Translations under genes and position numbers: made by a program | In this document: in pieces, positions 38,929-48,142 of the stretch | Numbering within the stretch: position 1 is the stretch's first letter | How the letters are laid out: every line of letters begins with the position of its first letter | The notes under the pieces: generated by a model | What the model was told of the DNA's origin: nothing | Seen by the model: only the letters and a program-made list of their open reading frames with translations | Database searches by the model: none | From: Holophaga sp. | Lineage (GTDB): Bacteria; Acidobacteriota; Holophagae; Holophagales; Holophagaceae | Direction: 5' to 3' | Assembly (NCBI GenBank): GCA_031292735.1 | Contig: JARLGP010000003.1 | Coordinates: 1 to 64,000, forward strand | Length of the DNA stretch: 64,000 nucleotides

Positions 38929-40305
38929 ATGAAAACCTCACTCATCCCAACCCTCGCAGCCATCCTGGTGGCCGGTGGCATCCAGGCCCAGGCCCAGGAC
39001 GTGGACTTGAAGGCCGAGTTGGCCCGTCAGAACGCCCGGATCGCCGAGCTTGAAAAGAAGGCGGTCGCGGCCCCCGCCCCCAGCGCCGGTCCGCTCCAGT
39101 TCCCCCCTGAACTGACCCCCTACATCCTGATCGATCTGTCCGTTGTTTCCACCACCAACAACACCGCCGACGGCAAGACCAAGCTCGACATGGGCAAGCC
39201 TTGGTACAGCGCCGACCGCTGGGGCTTGCGCGGAACCCTCAATACCTATACCGATAGCCTCAAGGCGATCTACAAGCTGGAAGGCGAATTCCTCGCCTCC
39301 GACGGTTCCCTGGGCAGCACCACCAGCACCACCAAGGCCTCCACCACCGGCAACGGCACCACCTACAGCACCACGGCCACCACCAGCAGTGCCGCCGTGC
39401 TGTTCAACCGCGATGCCTGGGTCGGGCTCTACAGTTCCACCTACGGCCAGTTCACCTTCGGCCGCCAGAACACCCTGGCCCGGGACTTCTCCGAAATCTA
39501 TTGCGATCCCTACGGCACCACCAAGGTCGGCTACGAGGAAACCGGCTACACCAACGCCAACAACTTCAAGGACCTTGTCAACTTCGCCGGCAGCGTCGAC
39601 GGCTCCCGCATGAACAAGGGCATGGTCTGGAAGAAGGTCCTGGACAACGGCATCTCCATGGGCCTCGCCTACAACTTCAGCTACTACTCCCTCAACACGG
39701 CGCTCAATTCCACCGCCGGCGCCGTCACCAAGGCCGCCGAAGCCAACACCTCGACCCGGGACACCACCGGCTGTGTCGCCCTGGGGTATAACGGCTCCAC
39801 CTTCGACCTTTCCGGCTACTACACCCAGGCCAACAACGCGGGCTACACCCAGAAATCCTACAGCCTGGGCGGCAACTACCAGATCACTCCGCAGTTCCGG
39901 GTCAACGCCGGCTTCTACCGGTTCATGGCCGAGCAGGGCAATCTCAACCCCGAGCAGGGCGACACGGCCTATACCGTTTCGGCTTCGTACGCCGCCTCCA
40001 ACCGGTGGACCTACGCCCTGGGCCGGCAGGCCATCAAGATGAGCGACGCGGCGCTCAGTTCCGGCTTCATGGCGACCAACCCCTTCGCGACGACCGGCTC
40101 CACCTCCCACCTGGCGGCCAGCGCCATCGGATCCGGCCTCAAGACCACCACCTACGGCTCGGCCATGGTGGCCCTGGGCAAGCGGGTCGACGCCTATGGC
40201 ACCGCCGACTACATGAGGCTCTCCAGGGCCTACACGCTGGCCTCCACCAATGGCCATGACAGCCAGGTGGAGATCGCCATCGGCCTCCGGATCAAGGCGC
40301 TGTGA
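38929..40305 (+). CDS. Gram-negative-type outer-membrane porin
   Basis: A 458-residue beta-barrel protein with signal peptide (cleavage near IQAQAQ-DV) and a short coiled stretch (ELARQNARIAELEKK), common at the start of such porins. The rest alternates in barrel fashion with Porin_4/OmpC-like blocks such as YSADRWGLRGTLNTYTDSLKA-type turns, FNRDAWVGLYSSTYGQFTFGRQ (the L3-like segment) and a C-terminal strand EIAIGLRIKAL. A Thr/Ser-rich insertion (about residues 125-155) is probably a surface loop. AGGAGCC precedes the ATG. It probably admits small solutes, perhaps aldarates. Confidence 0.87.
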   Translation: MKTSLIPTLAAILVAGGIQAQAQDVDLKAELARQNARIAELEKKAVAAPAPSAGPLQFPPELTPYILIDLSVVSTTNNTADGKTKLDMGKPWYSADRWGLRGTLNTYTDSLKAIYKLEGEFLASDGSLGSTTSTTKASTTGNGTTYSTTATTSSAAVLFNRDAWVGLYSSTYGQFTFGRQNTLARDFSEIYCDPYGTTKVGYEETGYTNANNFKDLVNFAGSVDGSRMNKGMVWKKVLDNGISMGLAYNFSYYSLNTALNSTAGAVTKAAEANTSTRDTTGCVALGYNGSTFDLSGYYTQANNAGYTQKSYSLGGNYQITPQFRVNAGFYRFMAEQGNLNPEQGDTAYTVSASYAASNRWTYALGRQAIKMSDAALSSGFMATNPFATTGSTSHLAASAIGSGLKTTTYGSAMVALGKRVDAYGTADYMRLSRAYTLASTNGHDSQVEIAIGLRIKAL

Positions 40306-40892
40306 AGCTTGAAGTCCTTGTCAACTAACGGAGTCTGGTGATGTTCCGGGGGGGAGGGGGCTGGACGGCAGCAACATACTTGCTTCCACCGCTTCCCCCC
40401 GCTGGAGAGTTACCCCCCGAGGCGCCGACCCGTCCCGCAAAGCCCCCAGCCGTTCCTTCCTTTTTCCGAAAACCGTTACTTAGGCACACATGGTAGATCA
40501 CCCCATTGGAAAAAACATACGAATAAAACAGCTTGAATGAATACAGAATTTGCCTTACATTTAGACCAGTTCCCTAACAATTTGATTCAAGATTCCTTTT
40601 GTCTTTTTGACATAGGTTGAATCCCCAAGGAACTTCTTGCAATATTCCGGACGGCCGATCACCGCACCCACGCTTCATATCTCCAGTACCCCCCTTGGCG
40701 CTGCTTGGCTCATGCCTTTCAGAACCGGGTGGGCCAGTCGGAGTTTGGACGATCATACCTATTTTACTTATATCGAGGTTATCCAAACAAGTCCAAGGGC
40801 CCGTTCAAGGCACTTCCTCATTTGCCCATAGGCTCAGTGCCCCGTCTCTTCCACCTCGCTTTTCTTCAACTTCCCCAAATCGGAGGAATTAT
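40306..40892. other. 587-bp non-coding leader region before MBL-fold lipoprotein
   Basis: No gene supported. After a G-run and C-rich stretch downstream of the porin, the AT-rich part from 40470 contains copy 3 of the leader motif (40549-40587), followed by about 300 bases of leader and a GGAGG site six bases before the ATG at 40893. GATTCAA (40583) and TTGAATC (40617) could pair in the RNA. Confidence 0.5.
40549..40587 (+). promoter_or_regulatory. two-part leader motif, copy 3 (before MBL-fold lipoprotein)
   Basis: TTTGCCTTACATTTAGACCA is followed by CCCTAACAATTTGATTC; CTAAC lies 20 bases after the first CTTAC. Confidence 0.55.
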
Positions 40893-43280
40893 ATGAAACA
40901 GCCGCTTTCAATGATTGCATTGGCATTGGTCGTGCCGATGACGCTGGTGACGCATCTCGCATGCTCGAACAGCTCGAACAACGGGCTGGGGTCGTCGGCA
41001 ACCCCAACCACCCAGACCAACAAACGGGTCGCCGGCATGGTCATCGGCTCGCCGGTCGTCCTCGATGACGCGAACGGCAACCCGGTGCTCTCCACCAGCA
41101 TCATGACCACGAGCGGTCTCCAGACGGTCAACGCTCCCTTGACATCCGACAAGCTTTCCAGCCAGATCGCCGCCCTCCAGCTCACCCTGGTCCAGGGCAA
41201 CCTGGTCGATTGGCTGCCGGTGACGACCAGCGCCACCGCCCAGGTGCCGGCCGACCCCAGCCAGGCCTTCCAGGTGATCCTTTCCAAGGGCTCCTCGGCC
41301 GCTGCCCAGTTCGTCCTTGCCAACTACGGGCCTTCGGTGCACATCGACAGCGGAGTCCCGGGCGCGATGGTGGCGGCGGGCTGGGTCTACGGCACAACGA
41401 CGGGCACCACGCCGACGATCACCATCGGCGATGGCAAGGTTGTGAGCCAGGACCTTGCGGGTGTAAATTACGCCACGCCGATCAAACGCTATGAAATGAC
41501 CTACAACGTCGACCCGAACGCCAAGGTCTTCAACGTAAACACCACCGACTACACCAAGAGCACGGTTTCCACGTTGAGCTCCATCCCGCTCACCGCCTAC
41601 GGCGACACCGTGCTGAACCGGCAGGCGGCATACCTCGTCTTCGATCGCAACTACAAGAATGCCACCAACGCGAAGGTGGTGGGCATCTGGTACTTCACCC
41701 CCCAATCCACCGTTGACGGTTTCCCGGCCCGGGAAATCCCGGTCGACAGTTCGATGATCGCCCAATACGGCAACGATGCGAACGGCAAGGCCTACACCAC
41801 CTATTCCTATCAGGAGCCCTCTTCGGTGCCGTTCGAGCGGAGCACCGAACCGTTCGAGATCGTCAAGGACACGATGTACTACGTCGGGGACAACGAATGC
41901 GCGTCCTATATCTTCAAGTGCAACATGGGGTATCCCAACGACTCGTCGAAATGGAAGATCATCAAGCTCGACGCCGGCTGGCCCAATAGTGGTTATCAGT
42001 ATTTCAAGAACATGGAACTGGTGGGCATCGACCCGCGCTCGGTGACGGACCTGTGGCTCACCCACGGCCATATCGACCACTATGGCACCGCCGTGGAACA
42101 GCTCCATATGATGGACAATGCCGGCCTGCCCATCACCCTTTGGGGTTCCGAGGAAGACACCTTCGGCGTCACCAGCGACCTGCAAGGGAACACCTGGAAC
42201 ATCGCCGGAGCGCTTCCCACCACCGAGACTGAGATCCGGGCCCGGACCTCCAAGACGTTCACCTTCGACCAGTGGTATGACTTCGGCAACGTCCAGGTCA
42301 TGGTGATCTGGTCGCCAGGGCATACGCCCGGCACCACCAACATGATCTACAAGGTCAAGAACCCGGTGGACGGGACGTGGATCACCTTCGGCTACCATGG
42401 CGGGTACGGCTTCAACGGCCTCTATAAGCCGACCGCGGCCGACGGCTGGCTGAGGCTGGACTTCCAGCACGGCTTCAGCTACCTGCAGGAGAATTACGAT
42501 ACCGATTACGTATCGCCCCAGCATACCGACCAGTACCCGATCGTCGAAACCTACCAGGCGCTCAAGGCCTACAACCGGGCCAACCCCGGCAACCAGCTCA
42601 CCATGCTGGACGCTCTGTCCAAGACCGTGAGCACCTCAGGGGCGAACGGCAACCAGATAACCGTAAGCGAGTTCCAGAACCAGCTCGAGAAGCGGCGTTC
42701 GGTGATCTCCTACAAGGCCACCGACACGACCAAGACGCCTGTGGGCAACTACCAGAGCATCGAGACTTCCGGCCCCTTCAAGCCGGGCCGCGATAGCGGG
42801 CTCACGAATGTCACGGCCACGGTCCTGGACGGCGGCAAGATTGTCGAAGGGTTCAACAAGTACCAGAACGTGAACCCGAAGATCCCGCTCATCGCCAACG
42901 GCATCGCAATGTCCACTGACGGTTATGTCCACGATCCGACGGGATTCTACGTCCAGGTCTACATCGACGTGCAGGATTCGACCTACAAGGGCTACCTGCC
43001 GGACGGCTATACCCCTGACCCGGGCACGAACTTGGTCACGGGCTTGGCCAATCCGAGCATCACTTACAGCGGCGGTCCGATCGAGTCCATCCATCCGGCC
43101 AAGGGCACCTATCATCCGCCCGAAGTCCTGCGGACCCAGCGCCTGAGTTCCCTGTCCGACGCCCAGGCGATCCTCGCCACTCTCACGAAAGGCAAGAGCT
43201 ACACGATTTCGCTCACCAAGGCCAGCGAAATCGTCGTCCCGACGACCGTCACCAATACCTTCGTCGCCAAGGCCGAGTAG
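40893..43280 (+). CDS. large metallo-beta-lactamase-fold lipoprotein
   Basis: A 795-residue envelope protein with signal peptide and lipobox HLAC (Cys24) followed by a Ser/Asn spacer. Residues about 320-560 are an MBL-fold hydrolase with the zinc motif HGHIDH at 391-396, GHTPGT later and IWSPGHTPGTTNM as the third ligand block. The N-terminal 300 residues and C-terminal 200 residues match nothing I recognise. Lipid anchoring and size suggest a periplasmic or surface hydrolase; substrate unknown. GGAGG six bases before the ATG fixes the start. Confidence 0.8.
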   Translation: MKQPLSMIALALVVPMTLVTHLACSNSSNNGLGSSATPTTQTNKRVAGMVIGSPVVLDDANGNPVLSTSIMTTSGLQTVNAPLTSDKLSSQIAALQLTLVQGNLVDWLPVTTSATAQVPADPSQAFQVILSKGSSAAAQFVLANYGPSVHIDSGVPGAMVAAGWVYGTTTGTTPTITIGDGKVVSQDLAGVNYATPIKRYEMTYNVDPNAKVFNVNTTDYTKSTVSTLSSIPLTAYGDTVLNRQAAYLVFDRNYKNATNAKVVGIWYFTPQSTVDGFPAREIPVDSSMIAQYGNDANGKAYTTYSYQEPSSVPFERSTEPFEIVKDTMYYVGDNECASYIFKCNMGYPNDSSKWKIIKLDAGWPNSGYQYFKNMELVGIDPRSVTDLWLTHGHIDHYGTAVEQLHMMDNAGLPITLWGSEEDTFGVTSDLQGNTWNIAGALPTTETEIRARTSKTFTFDQWYDFGNVQVMVIWSPGHTPGTTNMIYKVKNPVDGTWITFGYHGGYGFNGLYKPTAADGWLRLDFQHGFSYLQENYDTDYVSPQHTDQYPIVETYQALKAYNRANPGNQLTMLDALSKTVSTSGANGNQITVSEFQNQLEKRRSVISYKATDTTKTPVGNYQSIETSGPFKPGRDSGLTNVTATVLDGGKIVEGFNKYQNVNPKIPLIANGIAMSTDGYVHDPTGFYVQVYIDVQDSTYKGYLPDGYTPDPGTNLVTGLANPSITYSGGPIESIHPAKGTYHPPEVLRTQRLSSLSDAQAILATLTKGKSYTISLTKASEIVVPTTVTNTFVAKAE

Positions 43281-43330
43281 TTCAACCCATGGGTGGGCGA
43301 GGGAATGGGAACTCTGCCAGTCTCTCGCCT

Positions 43331-43356
43331 TCCTTTAGGGGCCGTTGCGGAATGAC
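43331..43356. repeat. 26-base sequence nearly repeated at 14965-14990
   Basis: Both copies read CTTTAG, one variable base, then GGCCGTTRCGGAATRACCA: 23 of 26 positions are identical in two non-coding regions 28 kb apart. Confidence 0.55.
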
Positions 43357-43376
43357 CACATGGATGATCACCGTTA

Positions 43377-43404
43377 GAAACAGGTGATGTTGCACAACAT
43401 CCTG
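43377..43404. other. imperfect hairpin/dyad AACAGG...CCTGTT
   Basis: AACAGG and CCTGTT flank GATGTTG-CA-CAACATC, so the element is both a stable stem (one bulged T) and an operator-like dyad. It lies about 100 bases after the MBL-fold gene and before the terminator. Confidence 0.4.
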
Positions 43405-43433
43405 TTAATTCCTAAATCTAGGCTAAAAATGAT

Positions 43434-43478
43434 ACCGGGACTGATCTTGTCCAACCAGGATCGTCCCGGTTTTCTTTG
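43434..43478 (+). terminator. intrinsic terminator downstream of MBL-fold lipoprotein gene
   Basis: ACCGGGAC (43434-43441) pairs with GTCCCGGT (43463-43470), extended by GATC/GATC inside, and is followed by TTTCTTTG. It lies about 150 bases after the stop codon. Confidence 0.75.
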
Positions 43479-43699
43479 TGATCCAGTAAAACCAAGGGAC
43501 ACCGGTTCAGCAGGTGCGGATTCCGGAACAGGTGCAGATCCACGTTGAAGGAATGGGCTTGGTGCAACCTGACCCATGGACAAGCCATCGTCTGGGGTCC
43601 TTTGCGTCTGATCCAAGAGTTATTGTCATGGGACATACAAGGTAATTGGAAAAAATGATGAAATTAAATTATCAAAAAAATACTTGCTCGATCTGAATA

Positions 43700-43738
43700 T
43701 TTGCCTTACTTTCAATTAGATATCTTACAACTTATTCC
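43700..43738 (+). promoter_or_regulatory. two-part leader motif, copy 4 (before alpha/beta-hydrolase lipoprotein)
   Basis: TTTGCCTTACTTTCAATTAG is followed by TATCTTACAACTTATTCC; the second CTTAC is 19 bases after the first. Best match to copy 1. Confidence 0.55.
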
Positions 43739-44095
43739 CCTGCTCCTTCTGCCATTTGCCACCGGCAGAATGATCGAGGGTTCTCAATGCGGTTCGGTTT
43801 GAACGTCGATGGCCGCATCCAGACTTTCTGGGTGGGCCAAAGCCTTCGGCTGGCCCATGGCCAATCCCGCCGGGCCTGGACTCGCCGCGCGAAGTTCAAG
43901 CGGCCCATCATGCCAGACTTCCCTGAAATTTAGCCATACAAGTTCATGCACACCCCCAAGGTGCATCCAGGGCTGTGACCTGGGTCCCCAGCCTCCAGGA
44001 GGCAGGATCCCGGTCGAAAGGGCACCGCGCTCAATCCGCTTACCTGCCTGGTTCACCAGGCCTCTTTCAACACACATTTCATAGGAGGATTCAAT

Positions 44096-45658
44096 TTGAA
44101 CTATCCAATCGCAAGATTGACCCGGCAGACGGCGGTCAATATTGGCGCGTCGGCTGTGCTGGCGCTGGGCTTCGCTGCCTGCTCATCCGGATCCCACAAC
44201 AGCGCTGAAGCCGCGGCAGACAAGCAGACCGTCCTCGTTCCAACTGCAACCCTGGTTCCGCAGACGGCATCGTCGATTGCTTTCAATGCCAACGCAATGA
44301 AATACAACCCCATCGACTTGACCGGCTACGGCTACGTCGAGGGTGAGTATTTCATGTCCGGCACTGCGAACGTCTACAACTGGGCCGACACCAGCAAAGC
44401 GGCCACCGTCGCAACCGCGGGCGCGCCGTACGTGACGGAATTCATGATCGTGTATCCTTCCGACATGAGCAAGTTCAGTGGCAATGTGCTTATCGAAGTT
44501 GGTAATGCCACTGCAGGTTATGACAAGCCTAATTTCTACGACACGGCCTGGCACCAGGTTCTGCTCAATCATGACGCGTACATTGAGATGGTGAGCCAAG
44601 CTGGCCCCGTCGCCAAATTGAAGCAGTATGATTCGGCCCGGTATGCCTCTCTCAGCTGGCAGAGCCCCGCCGACTCGACCAAAACGGAGAACGGCCTGTT
44701 CTGGGACATGTTCAGCCAAGCCGCTGCCTGGGTCAGGAGTTCCTCCAGCAGCAATCCCCTGGCCGGCCACGTCAAGACGGTGATCGCAACGGGGACTTCC
44801 CAGTCCAGCGTCTACCTGAACACCTACATCAACGCCGTGCTGCCTCTGGCCAAGAAGACGGATGGCGGATACATCTTCGATGGCGTCGTGCAGTCGGTCG
44901 GGCCCAACTATTACCCGATCAATGGATCAGCGTCAGCTCCCTACAGCTTCCCATCGAGGGGCATCGTCCCGATCATCCGCTTCGCCAGTTGCGCCGATTT
45001 CGCCAACATGATGGGCCCTTCGGACAACCCTCCGATTTCTTCCCGCCGCGCCGACAGCGACACCCCGGGGGATCAGTACCGGCTGTATGAAATCGCCGGA
45101 ATGCCCCACAACTCCGTTTGGATGAACTTGTACGGGCCCAATTGGACCCAGCTGGCAAAGGTCGGGGTGTCGCAGACCACGTCGAATACCTCGGACATCA
45201 CCTTTACGGCCAAGACCAATGACTTCCCTGGCTACGCCTTCGTTCAGGGTGGCATCGTCAACATGGAAAACTGGATCAACAAGGGAGTGGCACCCCCGAA
45301 GGACCTCCCGAGGCTCAACTACGAGGCGATGTATGGGGTTGAGAAGCTTGAGTATGAAACGGATACCTACGGGAACCCGAAGGGGGGCGTTCGCAACCCC
45401 TATGTCGATGTGCCCTATGCCACCTGGGTGCCCCATAACTATGAGGACACAACCCTCAGTTCTACCAGCCAATTCACCCGCTGCTATAAGACGTTGTTTG
45501 ACAGCACTACTCTTTCCAGCCTGTATTCCTCCACCGCTGATTTCACCACCAAGTTCAATGCTGGAATCGATTCGCTGGTCAAAGAGCGCATGATTTCGGA
45601 TAGCGATGCCCTCGAACTGAAAAACAGGGCCGGAGAGCTTCAAATCCTGGCCAACTGA
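44096..45658 (+). CDS. alpha/beta-hydrolase-domain lipoprotein (PF20091-like)
   Basis: A 520-residue envelope protein starting at TTG with AGGAGG seven bases upstream. Lipobox FAAC (Cys29) follows the hydrophobic segment. The mature part fits the alpha/beta hydrolase domain family 10: GYGYVEGEYFMSGTANVYNW near the start, SGNVLIEVGNATAGYD, and the nucleophile elbow GTSQSS with Ser235. The family contains esterase-like enzymes of unsettled substrate. Preceded by a terminator and by the fourth copy of the leader motif, so it is a single-gene unit; convergent with the aldo/keto reductase gene. Confidence 0.8.
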   Translation: MNYPIARLTRQTAVNIGASAVLALGFAACSSGSHNSAEAAADKQTVLVPTATLVPQTASSIAFNANAMKYNPIDLTGYGYVEGEYFMSGTANVYNWADTSKAATVATAGAPYVTEFMIVYPSDMSKFSGNVLIEVGNATAGYDKPNFYDTAWHQVLLNHDAYIEMVSQAGPVAKLKQYDSARYASLSWQSPADSTKTENGLFWDMFSQAAAWVRSSSSSNPLAGHVKTVIATGTSQSSVYLNTYINAVLPLAKKTDGGYIFDGVVQSVGPNYYPINGSASAPYSFPSRGIVPIIRFASCADFANMMGPSDNPPISSRRADSDTPGDQYRLYEIAGMPHNSVWMNLYGPNWTQLAKVGVSQTTSNTSDITFTAKTNDFPGYAFVQGGIVNMENWINKGVAPPKDLPRLNYEAMYGVEKLEYETDTYGNPKGGVRNPYVDVPYATWVPHNYEDTTLSSTSQFTRCYKTLFDSTTLSSLYSSTADFTTKFNAGIDSLVKERMISDSDALELKNRAGELQILAN

Positions 45659-45779
45659 CGAAACCCGATGGCCTCCCGGAGGGGAGCGGGCTGGACAGGG
45701 GCAATCGACTTGCCTTCTCTGGCCTGCTTCCCTCCATTTGACTTCCCTCACCCTGGACCGCGCGATCGGATCGAGGGCA

Positions 45780-45803
45780 TCCCACCGGTCGCAGCCGGTG
45801 GGA
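45780..45803. terminator. bidirectional hairpin between convergent genes
   Basis: TCCCACCGG and CCGGTGGGA pair perfectly across TCGCAG in the 166-bp gap between the hydrolase and aldo/keto reductase genes. There is no T-run on either side, so efficiency is uncertain. Confidence 0.5.
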
Positions 45804-45824
45804 CGGATGCCGGCAAGGGAAGAA

Positions 45825-46910
45825 TCAATAGGGCGAATCGCCCTTCACCAGGCTGAACCCGGTCGCCGGGCCATGGACGCCGTTCACGGTGGTCTCGCCG
45901 TTGTGCAGGGCCGGGAAGAGCGGCTGCATGTTCTGGGGGAACCCGAAGGTCGGCGCCGTGAGCGCATCCAGGCGAGCCAACTGGTCGGCCGTCAACGCCA
46001 GGTTCAGGGCGCCCAGGTTGTCTTCCAGCTGCGCCAGCCGGCGCGCCCCGATGATGGTCGAGGCCACGCCCGGGCGACCGGCCACCCAGGCCAGCGCCAC
46101 CCGCGCCACCGTGCTTTCCTGCGCCTTGGCGATGAGCGCCAGCTCGTCCACCAGGGCGTACGTCGTCTCGTTGAGGGCCGACTGGAGGAACGGGCCGCGG
46201 TCACCCTTCTGGGATCCGGCGCTGGTCCGGGTGTATTTCCCGCTCAGGGCGCCGCTCTTGAGCGGCGACCAGGGCGTGATGCCGAGCCCGAACTCCAGGG
46301 CCATGGGCACCAGCTCCTGTTCCACGGTCCGCTGGAGGAGCGAGTACTCGATCTGCAGGCCGACGAAGGCCGACCAGCCGCGGAACTGGGCCAGCAGGTT
46401 GGCCTGGGCGATCTTCCAGGCCGGGGTATCGGAGACCCCGATGTAGCGCACCTTGCCGGCGCGCACCAGGGCGTCCAGGGCGGCCATGGTCTCCTCGATG
46501 GGGGTGTGCACGTCCCAGTTGTGCAGCCAGTACAGGTCGATGTAGTCGGTCTGGAGCCGGCGCAGGGAGTTCTCGCAGGCCGCGATGACCGACTTCCGGC
46601 CCGAGCCGCCGCCGTTGGGATCCCCCGGGTATAGGTTGCCGCTGAACTTGGTGGCGAGCACCAGCCGGTCCCGCCGGGACGGGTGGCGGCCCACGTGATC
46701 GCCGAGGATCTTCTCGGAATGGCTCTTGGTGTAGAAGTTGGCCGTATCGATGAAATTACCGCCCAGTTCGATGAAGCGGTCGATGATCCGCTGGGACTCC
46801 TCCACGCTCGAACCCCAGCCGAGATCCTCGCCGAAGGTCATGGCGCCCAGGCACATGGGGCTGACCCGGAGGCCGGAATGGCCGAGCGTCACGTAATGGT
46901 CGAGTGGCAT
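45825..46910 (-). CDS. aldo/keto reductase
   Basis: A 361-residue NADPH-dependent (alpha/beta)8-barrel oxidoreductase. It shows the catalytic Asp/Tyr region FIDTANFYTKSHSE, Lys in LVLATKFSG, His in YWLHNWD, and NADP contacts near STIIGARRLAQLEDN. The start at 46910 has AGGAG five bases upstream; a longer frame to 46946 was rejected. Divergent from an AraC-type regulator (about 105 bp between starts), a common arrangement in which the regulator controls the reductase. Confidence 0.92.
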   Translation of the reverse strand: MPLDHYVTLGHSGLRVSPMCLGAMTFGEDLGWGSSVEESQRIIDRFIELGGNFIDTANFYTKSHSEKILGDHVGRHPSRRDRLVLATKFSGNLYPGDPNGGGSGRKSVIAACENSLRRLQTDYIDLYWLHNWDVHTPIEETMAALDALVRAGKVRYIGVSDTPAWKIAQANLLAQFRGWSAFVGLQIEYSLLQRTVEQELVPMALEFGLGITPWSPLKSGALSGKYTRTSAGSQKGDRGPFLQSALNETTYALVDELALIAKAQESTVARVALAWVAGRPGVASTIIGARRLAQLEDNLGALNLALTADQLARLDALTAPTFGFPQNMQPLFPALHNGETTVNGVHGPATGFSLVKGDSPY

Positions 46911-46987
46911 AACGTCTCCTTGTGGGTGGTCTGGAACCCGCTGCAAGGATACGTCCCGGCCACCGGACGATGCATGCTTGAAAGTGC

Positions 46988-47012
46988 GTATGACTTGCGC
47001 AATCGTTCATAC
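46988..47012. promoter_or_regulatory. inverted repeat in AKR/AraC divergent promoter
   Basis: GTATGA (46988-46993) and TCATAC (47007-47012) form a dyad with a 13-base spacer, directly before the AraC start and about 80 bases upstream of the reductase start. Confidence 0.45.
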
Positions 47013-47015
47013 ATT

Positions 47016-47945
47016 ATGGACCTCTTCTCGGACATCCTCACCCTGGCCAACGCCCAGTCGGTCATCACAGGCACCTTCGAGGCCGGCGGCGCCTGGGCGA
47101 TCCGGTTCCCGCCGCCGGACATGATCAAGTTCTTCGGGATCGTCCGGGGGTCCTGCTGGCTTCGGGTCGAAGGCGAAGGCGCCGACCGGCGCCTGGAGCC
47201 GGGCGACGTCTTCCTCCTGTCGGCCCCGCGCGCGTTCACCCTGGCCAGCGACCGGGAGCTGGAGCCCCTGGATGCCGTGGCGGTGTTCCGGGACCAGCCC
47301 GGGCTCGTGGCGAGGATCGGGGAGGGGGATGCGTTCCAGCTGCTGGGCGGGCATGTGGAGCTGGCCGCCGGCAGCGGCGACCTGCTGACGGCGGTGCTGC
47401 CGCCCCTGCTGCTGGCCCGGGCCGGCAGTCCCCACGCGGCCATGTCGCACTGGGTGCTGGCCCAGCTGATCCAGGAGCGCTCGGCGGAGCTGCCGGGGGC
47501 CAGGGTCGCCTCCGAGCAGCTGGCCCATCTGCTGTTCATCCATATCCTGCGCGCCCACCTGGACGAGGCGGGGCAGTTCCCGCCGGGCTGGCTGCGGGCG
47601 ATCACCGACAAGCACCTCGCCCCCGCGCTTCGCCTGATGCATGGCGAGCCCGGCAGAGCCTGGCAGGTGGGCGAGTTGGCCAAGGCGGCCGGAATGTCCC
47701 GGACCACCTTCGCCACCCGGTTCCGCACGGCCGCCGGGGTTCCGCCCCTCACCTACCTGACGGCGTGGCGCATGCGGCTGGCCAGGCGGGCCCTGCTGGA
47801 GGGGAGCACCCCGGTATCGACCATCGCCTACTCGCTGGGCTATACCTCTGAAAGCGCGTTCAGCCACGCTTTCAAGCGGACCACCGGGCTCGCCCCGAAG
47901 CGCCTGCGCGGCCCACGGGTTTACCAGGAAATCCAGCCATCTTAA
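47016..47945 (+). CDS. AraC-family regulator with cupin sensor domain
   Basis: A 309-residue regulator. The N-terminal cupin (AraC-binding, cupin_6-like, about residues 10-180; note RLEPGDVFLLSAPRAFTL) is followed by two HTHs at the C-terminus (WQVGELAKAAGMSRTTFATRF and VSTIAYSLGYTSESAFSHAF). Divergent from the aldo/keto reductase gene. Effector unknown; such regulators often respond to aldehydes or organic solvents. Confidence 0.9.
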   Translation: MDLFSDILTLANAQSVITGTFEAGGAWAIRFPPPDMIKFFGIVRGSCWLRVEGEGADRRLEPGDVFLLSAPRAFTLASDRELEPLDAVAVFRDQPGLVARIGEGDAFQLLGGHVELAAGSGDLLTAVLPPLLLARAGSPHAAMSHWVLAQLIQERSAELPGARVASEQLAHLLFIHILRAHLDEAGQFPPGWLRAITDKHLAPALRLMHGEPGRAWQVGELAKAAGMSRTTFATRFRTAAGVPPLTYLTAWRMRLARRALLEGSTPVSTIAYSLGYTSESAFSHAFKRTTGLAPKRLRGPRVYQEIQPS

Positions 47946-48142
47946 CCGGATGGTCACAATCCTCCTCTAGCATCAACCCATATCGGTTTTGTCCGGCCAT
48001 CCCTGGCCGGGTGCCTACGTCCGTCATGCCGACGTCCCGCCTGGGCACCAAGGATCATTGCAACGCTTGTGCTCATGAAGCGGCCGGCCACGTCATGGCC
48101 AGCCTGGTTCTCGCTGACCGTTCCATTTCAAGGAAATCAACC

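Larger units (their letters stand above)
43281..44095. other. 815-bp non-coding region between two lipoprotein genes
   Basis: No gene supported. In order: a 26-base sequence resembling one near 14965, a hairpin at 43377-43404, an intrinsic terminator at 43434-43478, AT-rich DNA, copy 4 of the leader motif (43700-43738), and a roughly 355-base leader ending in AGGAGG before the TTG start at 44096. Confidence 0.5.

Noticed and set aside
47946..48142. Pho box upstream of pstS
   Set aside because: I found no pair of CTGTCAT-like direct repeats with 4-base spacing; only a single weak GGTCACA.
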